From an uncultured Phocaeicola sp. (GTDB lineage: Bacteria; Bacteroidota; Bacteroidia; Bacteroidales; Bacteroidaceae): a DNA stretch of 64,000 nt. The DNA lies in the NCBI GenBank assembly GCA_958434805.1, contig CAUBDX010000001.1, positions 1 to 64,000 of the forward strand, read 5' to 3'. The position numbers and the translations under genes were made by a program. Under the pieces are notes generated by a model, which was not told where the DNA came from, ran no database searches, and was given only the letters and a program-made list of their open reading frames with translations. Positions 52,452-61,224 of this stretch are shown in pieces (position 1 is the stretch's first letter; each line of letters begins with the position of its first letter).

Positions 52452-53027
52452 TTAGAATATATAAATAAGATTCAGAGCAGCCTTAGTAGGACCCCAATAA
52501 TTCTTGTTGGATTTCTCCAACATATCTCCACATTCTTCACACTCATATTTCTTATAACGCACATAAGCATAACCCAAACCGATGGTGGCGCCCAGATTCC
52601 AATGGCGTCCCAGCACAAACTGATAACCGTAACTGACACCGCCGCCATAAAAATGTCCCTTATAACGGAAGTCTTTCAAATCATCGAAAGGAGAAAACGG
52701 CAAATCAATACCGGTAGTATTGTATGCTCCTCCCATTAAATGGAAACCGAAAAAATGACCATTGAACTTATCACAAAGCCAATAACGCAACTCGGGCTGT
52801 ACCATCACCAGTTTCAACATTTTATTATCGCTGTATTTCCAGGGATTATAATAAAACGGAATATCCACTGTAAGCTTCTTGCTCAACCCTACTTCCACTC
52901 CTAAGTTTGGTATGGCGACGGCATCTATCGCCACATTAGTCTTAACAGCCACCTGTCCATACATAAATAAGGAAGAAGCCAGCAGACACACCCATGAAAA
53001 TAAAAATCTTCGTATTACCATATTCAA
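52452..53027 (-). CDS. DUF3575-type outer-membrane beta-barrel protein
   Basis: A 191-residue exported protein with signal peptide cleaved near FMYGQ. Alternating strands such as VAVKTNVAIDAVAIPNLGVEV, HFFGFHLMGGAY and the terminal LNLIYIF with aromatic end suggest a small outer-membrane barrel. It is typically the first gene of Mfa/Fim operons in Bacteroidetes. CEECGD near the C-terminus adds a Cys pair. Met3 is an alternative start. Confidence 0.82.
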   Translation of the reverse strand: MNMVIRRFLFSWVCLLASSLFMYGQVAVKTNVAIDAVAIPNLGVEVGLSKKLTVDIPFYYNPWKYSDNKMLKLVMVQPELRYWLCDKFNGHFFGFHLMGGAYNTTGIDLPFSPFDDLKDFRYKGHFYGGGVSYGYQFVLGRHWNLGATIGLGYAYVRYKKYECEECGDMLEKSNKNYWGPTKAALNLIYIF

Positions 53028-53057
53028 TTCTCTCTAGCTAAGTTATTTTTTACATCA

Positions 53058-53065
53058 CAAAGGTA
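53058..53065 (-). promoter_or_regulatory. -7 box for the DUF3575-DUF3868 operon
   Basis: TACCTTTG on the minus strand, 30 bp upstream of the ATG at 53027. It is identical to the major pilin -7 box, and one copy of the shared motif lies at nearly the same distance upstream (55 versus 56 bp). Confidence 0.6.
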
Positions 53066-53112
53066 GAGGCTATTCTTTTAACAGGATATTGGCAAATTAA
53101 TCTTTATTAAGA

Positions 53113-53128
53113 GGTGGTTTCGGCAAAA
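53113..53128 (-). promoter_or_regulatory. Shared operator motif upstream of DUF3575
   Basis: GGTGGTTTCGGCAAAA has the same orientation relative to the operon and the same offset from the -7 box as the distal copy at the major pilin promoter. A weaker copy (12 of 16 matches) lies at 53158-53173. Confidence 0.6.
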
Positions 53129-53316
53129 TACAGAATGAACAAAAAACAATCTTAGTTCCTATTTCCGTCAAAAACAGAACATCCATTCAATGAGAAACAT
53201 TCCAACTATCAAATGGAACACCAACGGAGTTTTCTCCATCCATAAATGAAAATCCTTTCATCATGATAAAAACGCCCCCTTATATAGCCAAACAACTCCT
53301 TCTTTCCAACATAGCA

Positions 53317-53352
53317 GGTATTTTCATCAAAAAGAGGGTGTTTTCATCAAAA
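53317..53352. promoter_or_regulatory. Tandem copies of the shared motif upstream of the 53460 gene
   Basis: GGTATTTTCATCAAAA (53317-53332) and GGTGTTTTCATCAAAA (53337-53352) are direct repeats with a 20-bp period, ending 14 bp before the -33 box of the lipoprotein promoter. They could act on this gene, on the divergent DUF3575 operon, or on both. Confidence 0.65.
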
Positions 53353-53366
53353 AAGCTTGAAAATAA

Positions 53367-53397
53367 TTTGGATACATGAAAAGAATACCTACTTTTG
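53367..53397 (+). promoter_or_regulatory. Consensus promoter of the 53460 lipoprotein gene
   Basis: TTTG (53367-53370), 19 bp, then TACTTTTG (53390-53397): a complete Bacteroides promoter. An upstream in-frame ATG at 53376 falls inside it, which supports the start at 53460. The leader would be about 55 nt. Confidence 0.85.
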
Positions 53398-53459
53398 TAT
53401 CGGATGATAATGGGTCAATCATTCACATAATCAAAAAAACAATAAAAAATTATAGTTCT

Positions 53460-54065
53460 ATGAAGGCAATGCATTTAATAATTGCCATGCTCGTCATGAT
53501 GAGTTTGGCATCCTGCTCTGCAGATGGTAATGACCCCGTTGAAAACTCAGTTTCAACGTATCTCCTGGAAAAAACGTATGGAGCCAGAAGCGTTACATAC
53601 GAGGAAAACAATTCTGACAAGTTAAAATTAAGTGAGTTACCGGCTATCAGCCTTTCTGAAGCCGACCATATTCTATCTGTCCTACGAAAACATACTGATG
53701 CTCAAGAAGAACTTGATATTCAAACTGCCACCAAAGGAGAACAAACATGGCTTAGAATTGTAATGAAGCAAACAATAGATCATAAATATGCTTTCACTAT
53801 CCAGTTAAATATGAACTGTTACAATGACGGAAGCCTCTACTATGGCGGATATCAGGCGGAATGTTCTTCTTCTTTGATAAAATGGTATCTTAAAGGTTTC
53901 AGCCTGGCTACCGATAATGCCACAAAAAATTATAAATTCGAATCCCAAAGCTATATTTATATGAAAGTAATAGATAATGGAATCAAATATATGCAGATTC
54001 CTGTCACTATAAATGGCAACTATAATCCCCAAAACCATGATGCTGCATTTTCCTACAATTTATGA
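53460..54065 (+). CDS. Hypothetical lipoprotein next to the fimbrial locus
   Basis: A 201-residue lipoprotein from ATG 53460 (lipobox LASCS). The mature part is moderately charged, then beta-rich with aromatic residues (ITVNG- and YMQIPVTINGNYNPQ-like strands). I do not recognise the family. The promoter carries two copies of the motif also found at both fimbrial promoters, so co-regulation is likely. It lies between the fimbrial locus and the hybrid regulator gene. Confidence 0.75.
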   Translation: MKAMHLIIAMLVMMSLASCSADGNDPVENSVSTYLLEKTYGARSVTYEENNSDKLKLSELPAISLSEADHILSVLRKHTDAQEELDIQTATKGEQTWLRIVMKQTIDHKYAFTIQLNMNCYNDGSLYYGGYQAECSSSLIKWYLKGFSLATDNATKNYKFESQSYIYMKVIDNGIKYMQIPVTINGNYNPQNHDAAFSYNL

Positions 54066-54105
54066 TATATAATACAATAATCACTTTATAATATATACCA
54101 TCATT

Positions 54106-54162
54106 CCCCCCTTGTTTCTAGCTTGGTATACATACCTTAATAAAATAGCAAGAGACAGGGGG
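54106..54162 (+). terminator. Imperfect terminator-like hairpin
   Basis: C-run 54106-54111 with downstream TTGTTTCT can pair imperfectly with AGAGACA and the G-run 54158-54162. It lies 40 nt after the 53460 gene in a 334-nt gap (54066-54399). The rest of the gap holds only the promoter of the hybrid regulator gene. Confidence 0.4.
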
Positions 54163-54291
54163 TGTATTTCATTCAAATACAATCGTCTAATAATCAAGAC
54201 AAGACAAAACTGTGTGAACGGAATACCTACTATCCTTTCTTTTCACCGAACCTGTTGATACTAAAAACAGAATATATTCCTATGACTTTTA

Positions 54292-54323
54292 GTTGGTTAT
54301 TAAAATATAGTTTGCTATATTTG
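54292..54323 (+). promoter_or_regulatory. Promoter of the hybrid sensor/regulator gene
   Basis: GTTG (54292-54295, one mismatch to TTTG), exactly 20 bp, then TATATTTG (54316-54323). It predicts a leader of about 85-90 nt. Confidence 0.65.
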
Positions 54324-54417
54324 TAGGAATTCCTAAAATAGATTAAGGAATAATATCAAGCAGATTGTACGTGACCAATCTGATTACAGGGGAATAAAAG
54401 TGAAACAATTTATTATG

Positions 54418-57400
54418 ATGAAATCTTTAATAATCACCTTATTATGTAGTTTTTGTCTATCAACTACTAATGCGCAAAGTTATTTCCGCCAGTGTGGTAT
54501 CCAACTACTTACCAAACAAAACGGATTGAGCAACAATACATTGACTGGAATTTATCAGGATAAAGCCGGCTTTTTATGGTTAGGAACCGATGTTGGACTA
54601 AGCCGCTATGACGGAATACATTTTCATAATTACAATCTGATTGATAAAGAGCCACGTGCCTTAACTCATTTATATGAAACATCAAACAATCTGCTATGGT
54701 CTCATATCGCCAATTTAAACCAAATAGCCTGTTTTGACAAGATGCGTGGAATCTATATGCCACTTATCTCACCTACTCCTGAGGTATTGCAAGATATACA
54801 GGATATATGTGTACTGCAAGACAAATTATATGCCTTGACCTCCAATGCCATAGTAGAGTTAAATATGGAGAAAAATGCAGATGAAATAAGACTGACTGCC
54901 CAACTGCTTATAGATATAAAAACAAAAGTCCTAGGACTTTATAATAACGAAGATATTTTATGCGCACTGACAGCAGAGAATCAAATCTTGCTTTATAACG
55001 TTTCCGATAAAAGTAGCGAGCATATAAATGGAACCGATCTAGGTATTGTGAAAGCCGACAACATTGAAAAAATACATATATATAATGATAATGTGTGGAT
55101 TTGTGACCAAACCGAAGGAATCATCTGTTATAATACAAACACTAAAACATCACGCACACTGAATGATAACAGCCAGTCATCCTTCATTCAAAAAGATATA
55201 CGCGATATAATCCAAATAGATAAGACCACATTCATTATAGCCACATGGAGTTCACTGTCAGCCATAAGATTTGAAACGGACAACTACCTCCAGTCGCCAT
55301 TCCACATTGTAGATCTGACCCAACATGATTCTTACTATGCCCCCATCCTCAAAAACAGAATTACCGACATTCATTTTGACAAGTCCAACAATGTGCTTTG
55401 GGTAGGAACTTTCGGCAGAGGATTGCTGAAACTGAATCTCAAAGGAAACGATATCAACCGTATCCCGTTGAACGATGAAATAAGATATGTGAATAGTATA
55501 GCACAAGATGCCGACGGATACATCTGGCTGGTCACCGAAAAAGATGGCATATATAAAAGTACAGAAAATAAGATCTCTCCTAATCTGCACTTTTCCTTAT
55601 GGGAGAAAAGTCACAAGAATAATCATTATTGCCTGCACAAAGATCGCAATGGAGGATTATGGTTCGGCGATGACAAAGGAAACATCCTTTGGGTAAATCC
55701 TACTACCGGTGAAACGGTGATTCACCAACTAAACCCCGAAACAGCAGACTCTGCTGTAACTGCTTCTATCTTGAAACTATATCTAAACTCACAAAACCAT
55801 TTATGGATTGCCACCGAAAAAGGAATAATGGTCTATAACCATCAGACACACGAATGCATAGCAGCACAACCTTATACGAAAGAATTCAAAAAAATAACCG
55901 CTATATGTGAAGATGGAGATGGAACCATGTGGCTAGGTACTGAAAAAGGAATACACCGTGCCAGCCGTAAAGGAAAACAAATAAAATTCACCGGTGGTTA
56001 TGAAAAGGCAAGAAACCTGACACCCGGAAAAGTATTGGCACTTTATCTGAACAACTATAACCAATTGCTTATCTCATACACTGATAAAATTATCCAAATA
56101 GACGGAAAAGAGAAAACCATATCCTCTATCATGATCTTACAAAAAGACTTGCCTAACGGACACATAAGCTGTATGATAGATGATAAGAACGGAAATACCT
56201 GGCTGGGAAGCAATGCTGGTTTTATCACATTGAATAACAAGAACAATGCATCATATACCTACGCATTACCGGAAAGTTATTACGATGTATGTCGGCTGAA
56301 TGACGGGAAATTGCTATGGGCGAACTCTACAGGATTACTCTATTTTGAACCGCGCACTTTAAAAGAAAGTTCAAGTAACTGCCAATTCCATATCTCCGAT
56401 ATAGATATTAATTACAATAAAGTAGAAATAGGAGAAAAAATAAACGGACAAGTCATTCTGGACAAACCTGCGTACCTGATAGAACATTTATCTTTAGACT
56501 ACAATAACAACAACCTGATTCTCTATTTAAGTGATCTGAAATACGGAACCTCGCCCAACACAGTGAAATATCGCCTGTTACCCACAGAAGAAAAATGGAA
56601 TACGAATTATGACGATCATATAAAACTCAGCAATATCCCTCCTGGGAAATATGTACTGGAAATACGCTCGTCTTATCCGTTGGAAGAAAATAAACAAATA
56701 ACCCGGTTATCTATCAATGTAAATAGATATTGGGCTGCAACCGGATGGGCCATCGCCGCATACATCCTGGCTATTATCATTATTTCTTTGCTTACATGGA
56801 TGTACTTTAACCGGAAATTACAGAAACGGCAAGTTTACAAGGCCAAAGAAGTGAAACTGAAAGAAAAGCTGGAAGAAGAAACGGAAATAAGAAAAGAAGA
56901 AGAGAAAAACCATCAATTGCGTGACCAAATCAGATATATGCTGGCACAGGAATTACGCACCCCGTTATCACTCATCACCGCTCCGTTAAAAGAAATGATT
57001 ACTAATACGGCCTTCCCGGAATCATTCCTGCAAAAAGCAAAAATGGCCTATCGGAATTCAATCAGCCTGCAAGACATTTGTAACCAGCTATTGAATATTC
57101 ATCAGCAAGAAAGTTACAGTCCTAAATTGAATGTGGCCCCTTATCCTGCCAGCGTGATAGCCGACACTGTAGTCCGTGCATCTCACGAACTACTGAACGT
57201 CAGTCCCATTAACCTGCATTATGACAAAGACAACAAAATAAATACGGAAATATGGATTGACCGGAAAAAGATAATCTTTATTCTAAGCAATATATTATCC
57301 AATGCCTACCGGCATATCTCGTATTCCGGTTCCATCCACTTTACTGTAAACACCAGTACTATCAACGGAAAAGATTTCTGCCTTTTTACTATAGAGGATG

Positions 57401-58539
57401 ACGGGAAAGAAATGATAGAAGAGTCCTCTGTCATCTTCCTTGGATCGGACAATTACAATCCTCCAAGCAACCGGCTACATCCCGAATTAGGCATTGAAAT
57501 TATGAAAACGACAATACTAGCCCACCACGGCGATATCCAAATCACTCAAGAAAAAAACAAAGGAACCCGAGTTGTTCTTTATATCCCTCTAGGTAAACAA
57601 CATTTGAAAAATGATGAAAACGTATGTTTCATCGAACCCGAAACAATAATGGAAGATTCAGATAAAGCAATGATTACTGCAGAGGATAAAAGACAACAGG
57701 AAATAGCAAACAGTATAACCGCCAAACCTATTGACAACCCCGAAACCAAATACAAACTACTGGTTGTTGAGGACCATGCAGATATCCGCCTCTATCTGAG
57801 AGTATTATTTTCTGCCACCTATAATATTATTATGGCGGAAAATGGGGAAGAAGGAGTAAGAATGGCACGTAAAGAAATACCGGATCTTGTAATAACGGAT
57901 GTCATGATGCCTGTCATGAACGGTTTTGAATGTTGCCGTATCCTGAAAGAAGATCTAAAAACTTGCCATATCCCTATTATTCTGCTGACAGCTTTGACAG
58001 ATGATGAAAATATAGTGAAAGGAATAGAATTAGGAGCTGATGACTATATTCTGAAGCCGTTCAATCCGGAGATTCTCCGCACTAAAGTAAAACGTTTAAT
58101 AAAAAGCCGGACTGAACTGAAACGGATTTATACCAAACTACTAATGCCTTCCATCACCGTCAACGGCTCGCAAGAAGAGAATACGGAAACAATCATCATA
58201 GAAGACCCGTTCATCACACAAATTCTGAATATTGTAAATGAGAACCTGCAAAACCCGGAATTCAATGTGAAAAAACTGGCCGAAATGCTGAACATGAGTC
58301 AACCTACCCTTTACAGAAAAGTAAAACAACTCACTAATTTCACTATCATAGAATTAGTAAGAGGAGTCCGGTTAAAACGTTCTGCCGAATTACTGAGAAG
58401 CCGCAAATACAATGTTCAGGAGGTAGCCGAAATGGTTGGTTATAATGACATCCCCACCTTCAGAAAGCATTTTGTCGATTTCTATGGCACCACTCCCTCT
58501 ACATTTAATAGTAAAGAAGATACGGAAGATAAAAAATAA
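54418..58539 (+). CDS. Hybrid two-component sensor/AraC regulator with a degenerate kinase domain
   Basis: About 1373 residues from ATG 54418; a GTG at 54400 with AGGGG upstream is an alternative. Order: signal peptide, periplasmic propeller repeats (such as GTDVGLSRYDG and GTEKGIHRAS), Y_Y_Y domain (about 680-760), membrane helix (about 776-799), dimerisation helices, ATPase domain (about 940-1058), receiver (1110-1228; Asp1161 in ITDVMMP) and AraC HTH (1265-1368). The phosphoacceptor His is Gln844 in AQELRTP. The G1 box reads DDGKE, and the G2 region lacks GTGIGL. The receiver and DNA-binding domains look intact. No SusC/SusD genes lie nearby, so control of the fimbrial locus is possible. 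Confidence 0.9.
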   Translation: MKSLIITLLCSFCLSTTNAQSYFRQCGIQLLTKQNGLSNNTLTGIYQDKAGFLWLGTDVGLSRYDGIHFHNYNLIDKEPRALTHLYETSNNLLWSHIANLNQIACFDKMRGIYMPLISPTPEVLQDIQDICVLQDKLYALTSNAIVELNMEKNADEIRLTAQLLIDIKTKVLGLYNNEDILCALTAENQILLYNVSDKSSEHINGTDLGIVKADNIEKIHIYNDNVWICDQTEGIICYNTNTKTSRTLNDNSQSSFIQKDIRDIIQIDKTTFIIATWSSLSAIRFETDNYLQSPFHIVDLTQHDSYYAPILKNRITDIHFDKSNNVLWVGTFGRGLLKLNLKGNDINRIPLNDEIRYVNSIAQDADGYIWLVTEKDGIYKSTENKISPNLHFSLWEKSHKNNHYCLHKDRNGGLWFGDDKGNILWVNPTTGETVIHQLNPETADSAVTASILKLYLNSQNHLWIATEKGIMVYNHQTHECIAAQPYTKEFKKITAICEDGDGTMWLGTEKGIHRASRKGKQIKFTGGYEKARNLTPGKVLALYLNNYNQLLISYTDKIIQIDGKEKTISSIMILQKDLPNGHISCMIDDKNGNTWLGSNAGFITLNNKNNASYTYALPESYYDVCRLNDGKLLWANSTGLLYFEPRTLKESSSNCQFHISDIDINYNKVEIGEKINGQVILDKPAYLIEHLSLDYNNNNLILYLSDLKYGTSPNTVKYRLLPTEEKWNTNYDDHIKLSNIPPGKYVLEIRSSYPLEENKQITRLSINVNRYWAATGWAIAAYILAIIIISLLTWMYFNRKLQKRQVYKAKEVKLKEKLEEETEIRKEEEKNHQLRDQIRYMLAQELRTPLSLITAPLKEMITNTAFPESFLQKAKMAYRNSISLQDICNQLLNIHQQESYSPKLNVAPYPASVIADTVVRASHELLNVSPINLHYDKDNKINTEIWIDRKKIIFILSNILSNAYRHISYSGSIHFTVNTSTINGKDFCLFTIEDDGKEMIEESSVIFLGSDNYNPPSNRLHPELGIEIMKTTILAHHGDIQITQEKNKGTRVVLYIPLGKQHLKNDENVCFIEPETIMEDSDKAMITAEDKRQQEIANSITAKPIDNPETKYKLLVVEDHADIRLYLRVLFSATYNIIMAENGEEGVRMARKEIPDLVITDVMMPVMNGFECCRILKEDLKTCHIPIILLTALTDDENIVKGIELGADDYILKPFNPEILRTKVKRLIKSRTELKRIYTKLLMPSITVNGSQEENTETIIIEDPFITQILNIVNENLQNPEFNVKKLAEMLNMSQPTLYRKVKQLTNFTIIELVRGVRLKRSAELLRSRKYNVQEVAEMVGYNDIPTFRKHFVDFYGTTPSTFNSKEDTEDKK

Positions 58540-58575
58540 TCGTTAACAGCCAAATATTTTTTGAATTAAAAATCG

Positions 58576-58583
58576 TACCTTTG
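58576..58583 (+). promoter_or_regulatory. -7 box for typA
   Basis: TACCTTTG followed by C, 22 bp upstream of the typA start. No clear -33 TTTG. Confidence 0.6.
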
Positions 58584-58605
58584 CAGCCAAATATATAGGT
58601 ATAGT

Positions 58606-60408
58606 ATGCAAGACATTAGAAACATTGCGATCATCGCCCACGTAGACCACGGAAAAACGACTTTGGTGGACAAGATGATGCTGGCGGGACATTTGTTCCG
58701 CAACGACCAGACAAATGGTGAACTGGTATTGGATAATAATGACTTGGAACGCGAAAGAGGGATAACTATCCTTTCAAAGAACGTTTCAATTAACTACAAA
58801 GGAACAAAAATCAATATTATTGATACTCCGGGACACGCCGACTTCGGTGGCGAAGTAGAACGTGTACTCAATATGGCTGATGGATGTATCTTATTGGTAG
58901 ACGCATTCGAAGGCCCGATGCCGCAGACACGCTTCGTATTGCAAAAGGCATTACAGATCGGATTGAAACCTGTAGTTGTAGTGAACAAGGTGGATAAACC
59001 CAACTGCCGTCCGGAAGAAGTATACGAAATGGTATTCGACTTGATGTTCAGCCTGAATGCTACAGAAGATCAGTTGGATTTCCCCGTTATCTATGGTTCT
59101 GCCAAAAATAATTGGATGAGTACTGATTGGAAGACCCCGACAGAAAACCTGGTTCCGTTGTTGGACGCTATTATTGAGCATATTCCGGCACCGAAACAGT
59201 TGGAGGGAACTCCTCAAATGTTAATCACCTCTTTAGACTATTCAGCATATACAGGTCGTATTGCTGTAGGACGTGTACATCGTGGTACGCTGAAAGAAGG
59301 TATGAATATTACACTAGCAAAGCGTGATGGTAGTCTGATAAAGTCTAAAATCAAAGAGCTACATACTTTTGAAGGCTTAGGACGTAAAAAGACAAATGCC
59401 GTTTCATCGGGAGACATCTGTGCTGTAGTAGGTGTAGAAGGCTTCGAAATTGGTGATACTATCTGCGATTTCGAAAATCCGGAACCATTGCCCCCCATCG
59501 CCATTGACGAACCGACCATGAGTATGTTATTCACTATCAACGATTCTCCTTTCTTCGGCAAAGAAGGTAAGTTTGTGACTTCACGCCACATCCAAGACCG
59601 CTTGACCAAAGAATTGGATAAGAACTTGGCATTGCGTGTACGCAAAAGCGAACTGGAGGACGGTAAATGGATTGTTTCAGGACGTGGTGTGCTTCATCTT
59701 TCTGTCCTGATTGAAACCATGCGCCGCGAAGGATACGAATTACAAGTGGGCCAGCCTCAGGTTATCTTCAAAGAAATAGACGGAGTAAAATGCGAACCTA
59801 TCGAAGAATTAACGATCAGCGTACCCGAAGAATATTCCAGTAAAATGATCGATATGGTAACCCGCCGTAAAGGTGATTTAGTTTCTATGGAAACACAGGG
59901 TGACCGTGTAAACATTGAGTTTGATATGCCTTCGCGCGGTATTATCGGTCTTCGTACCAATGTACTGACAGCATCGGCCGGAGAAGCGATCATGGCTCAC
60001 CGTTTTAAATGCTACCAACCATACAAGGGCGAGATAGAACGTCGCAGCAACGGTTCTATGATTGCTATGGAAAGCGGAACAGCTTTTGCATACGCTATTG
60101 ACAAATTACAGGATCGTGGCAAATTTTTCATTTATCCGCAAGACGAAGTATATGCCGGCCAAGTAGTAGGTGAACATGTTCATGAAAACGACTTGGTTAT
60201 CAATGTAACTAAATCGAAGAAGCTTACCAATATGCGCGCATCAGGTTCTGATGACAAGGCACGCATCATTCCTCCGGTAGTATTTTCGTTGGAAGAAGCA
60301 TTGGAATACATTAAGGAAGATGAATATGTAGAAGTTACTCCAAAGAGTATGCGTATGCGTAAAGTGATTCTTGACGAAACAGAACGTAAGAGAGCTAACA
60401 AAAGCTAA
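58606..60408 (+). CDS. typA: Translational GTPase TypA/BipA
   Basis: A 600-residue ribosome-associated GTPase active in stress and 50S assembly. G motifs are AHVDHGKTTL (G1), RGITI (G2), DTPGHADFGG (G3) and NKVDKP (G4). EF-G-like domains follow, and the C-terminal TypA-specific domain (about 480-600) ends in a basic KxR-rich tail. It is monocistronic, with a promoter upstream and a bidirectional terminator downstream. Confidence 0.97.
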   Translation: MQDIRNIAIIAHVDHGKTTLVDKMMLAGHLFRNDQTNGELVLDNNDLERERGITILSKNVSINYKGTKINIIDTPGHADFGGEVERVLNMADGCILLVDAFEGPMPQTRFVLQKALQIGLKPVVVVNKVDKPNCRPEEVYEMVFDLMFSLNATEDQLDFPVIYGSAKNNWMSTDWKTPTENLVPLLDAIIEHIPAPKQLEGTPQMLITSLDYSAYTGRIAVGRVHRGTLKEGMNITLAKRDGSLIKSKIKELHTFEGLGRKKTNAVSSGDICAVVGVEGFEIGDTICDFENPEPLPPIAIDEPTMSMLFTINDSPFFGKEGKFVTSRHIQDRLTKELDKNLALRVRKSELEDGKWIVSGRGVLHLSVLIETMRREGYELQVGQPQVIFKEIDGVKCEPIEELTISVPEEYSSKMIDMVTRRKGDLVSMETQGDRVNIEFDMPSRGIIGLRTNVLTASAGEAIMAHRFKCYQPYKGEIERRSNGSMIAMESGTAFAYAIDKLQDRGKFFIYPQDEVYAGQVVGEHVHENDLVINVTKSKKLTNMRASGSDDKARIIPPVVFSLEEALEYIKEDEYVEVTPKSMRMRKVILDETERKRANKS

Positions 60409-60427
60409 TCAATCTACCTTTAATATA

Positions 60428-60463
60428 AAAAATCCCGGAGACCATATTACCTTCGGGATTTTT
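60428..60463. terminator. Bidirectional terminator between typA and nitroreductase
   Basis: AAAAATCCCG (60428-60437) and CGGGATTTTT (60454-60463) form a perfect 10-bp stem with A/T flanks in both directions, between two convergent genes. Confidence 0.85.
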
Positions 60464-60468
60464 TATAT

Positions 60469-61119
60469 TTAATCTACAAACTTTACTTTACTAACTTCTC
60501 TAGGTTTAGCAGCCGGCATTTCATCGGGATAACCGAAAGCAATCGCATAAAGCAACTCATACCCTTCACTGAATCCCAACTGTTTCATATATTCGGCAGC
60601 TGCAGGTGATTTCATGAAACGCACAGGCCCCCCCAAACAGCAGGAACCTATTCCCATTGACCAAGCAGACAAAATCATATTCTCACCCAACAGACCACAA
60701 TCTATCTGTGACATATCATATGCAGGATCGTTAGCAATAAACACTACTGTAGGAGCATTATTGAACATATTCTGAAATCCCGGACGTTCTGCCGCTTTGG
60801 GATTTTCTTTTTTGAAAATTTCAGTCAAACCATTGATAAATTCCGGATTATCTACTACACGAACCTCCCATGACTGTTTATTCATTCCATTAGGTGCATT
60901 GATTCCACATTCCACTATAGTCTGCATTTTTTCATGTTCCACAGCCTTGGGCTTATACTTCCGTATACTACGGCGGCTCATAATAGTTTCTATTACAGGG
61001 TCTACCTGACTCACGGAAACACTATCCGTAACAACTTCCTTCTGTTGAGAACCTTGCGATGTACAGCTGCATAATACGAACATACCTGCACCAACTAACA
61101 TTAATCTAAATAATTTCAT
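60469..61119 (-). CDS. Nitroreductase family lipoprotein
   Basis: A 216-residue protein whose first 19 residues are a signal peptide with lipobox VLCSC, followed by a linker and a nitroreductase fold: IMSRRSIRKYKPKAVEHEKM, APNGMNKQSWEVRVV and SMGIGSCCLGG, typical FMN-contacting segments. Most nitroreductases are cytosolic; this one seems exported and membrane-anchored, so it may fold with flavin outside the cytoplasm. Its substrate is unknown. Confidence 0.88.
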   Translation of the reverse strand: MKLFRLMLVGAGMFVLCSCTSQGSQQKEVVTDSVSVSQVDPVIETIMSRRSIRKYKPKAVEHEKMQTIVECGINAPNGMNKQSWEVRVVDNPEFINGLTEIFKKENPKAAERPGFQNMFNNAPTVVFIANDPAYDMSQIDCGLLGENMILSAWSMGIGSCCLGGPVRFMKSPAAAEYMKQLGFSEGYELLYAIAFGYPDEMPAAKPREVSKVKFVD

Positions 61120-61165
61120 TTGCTATCATATTTGGTTTGCAACAAATCTAGGCATTTTCAAGCAT

Positions 61166-61198
61166 AAAAAAAAGTGGTTCCCGATAGGAACCACTTTT
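61166..61198 (-). terminator. Terminator of pckA
   Basis: AAAAGTGGTTCC (61170-61181) and GGAACCACTTTT (61187-61198) form a perfect 12-bp stem with a T-run on the minus strand, 27 nt past the pckA stop. Confidence 0.88.
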
Positions 61199-61224
61199 TA
61201 TATGTTAAATCTGTAAAATTCAGA

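Noticed and set aside
53376..53459. Upstream start for the 53460 lipoprotein
   Set aside because: The ATG at 53376 lies within the consensus promoter and would precede the transcription start; the ATG at 53460 gives a proper lipoprotein signal.
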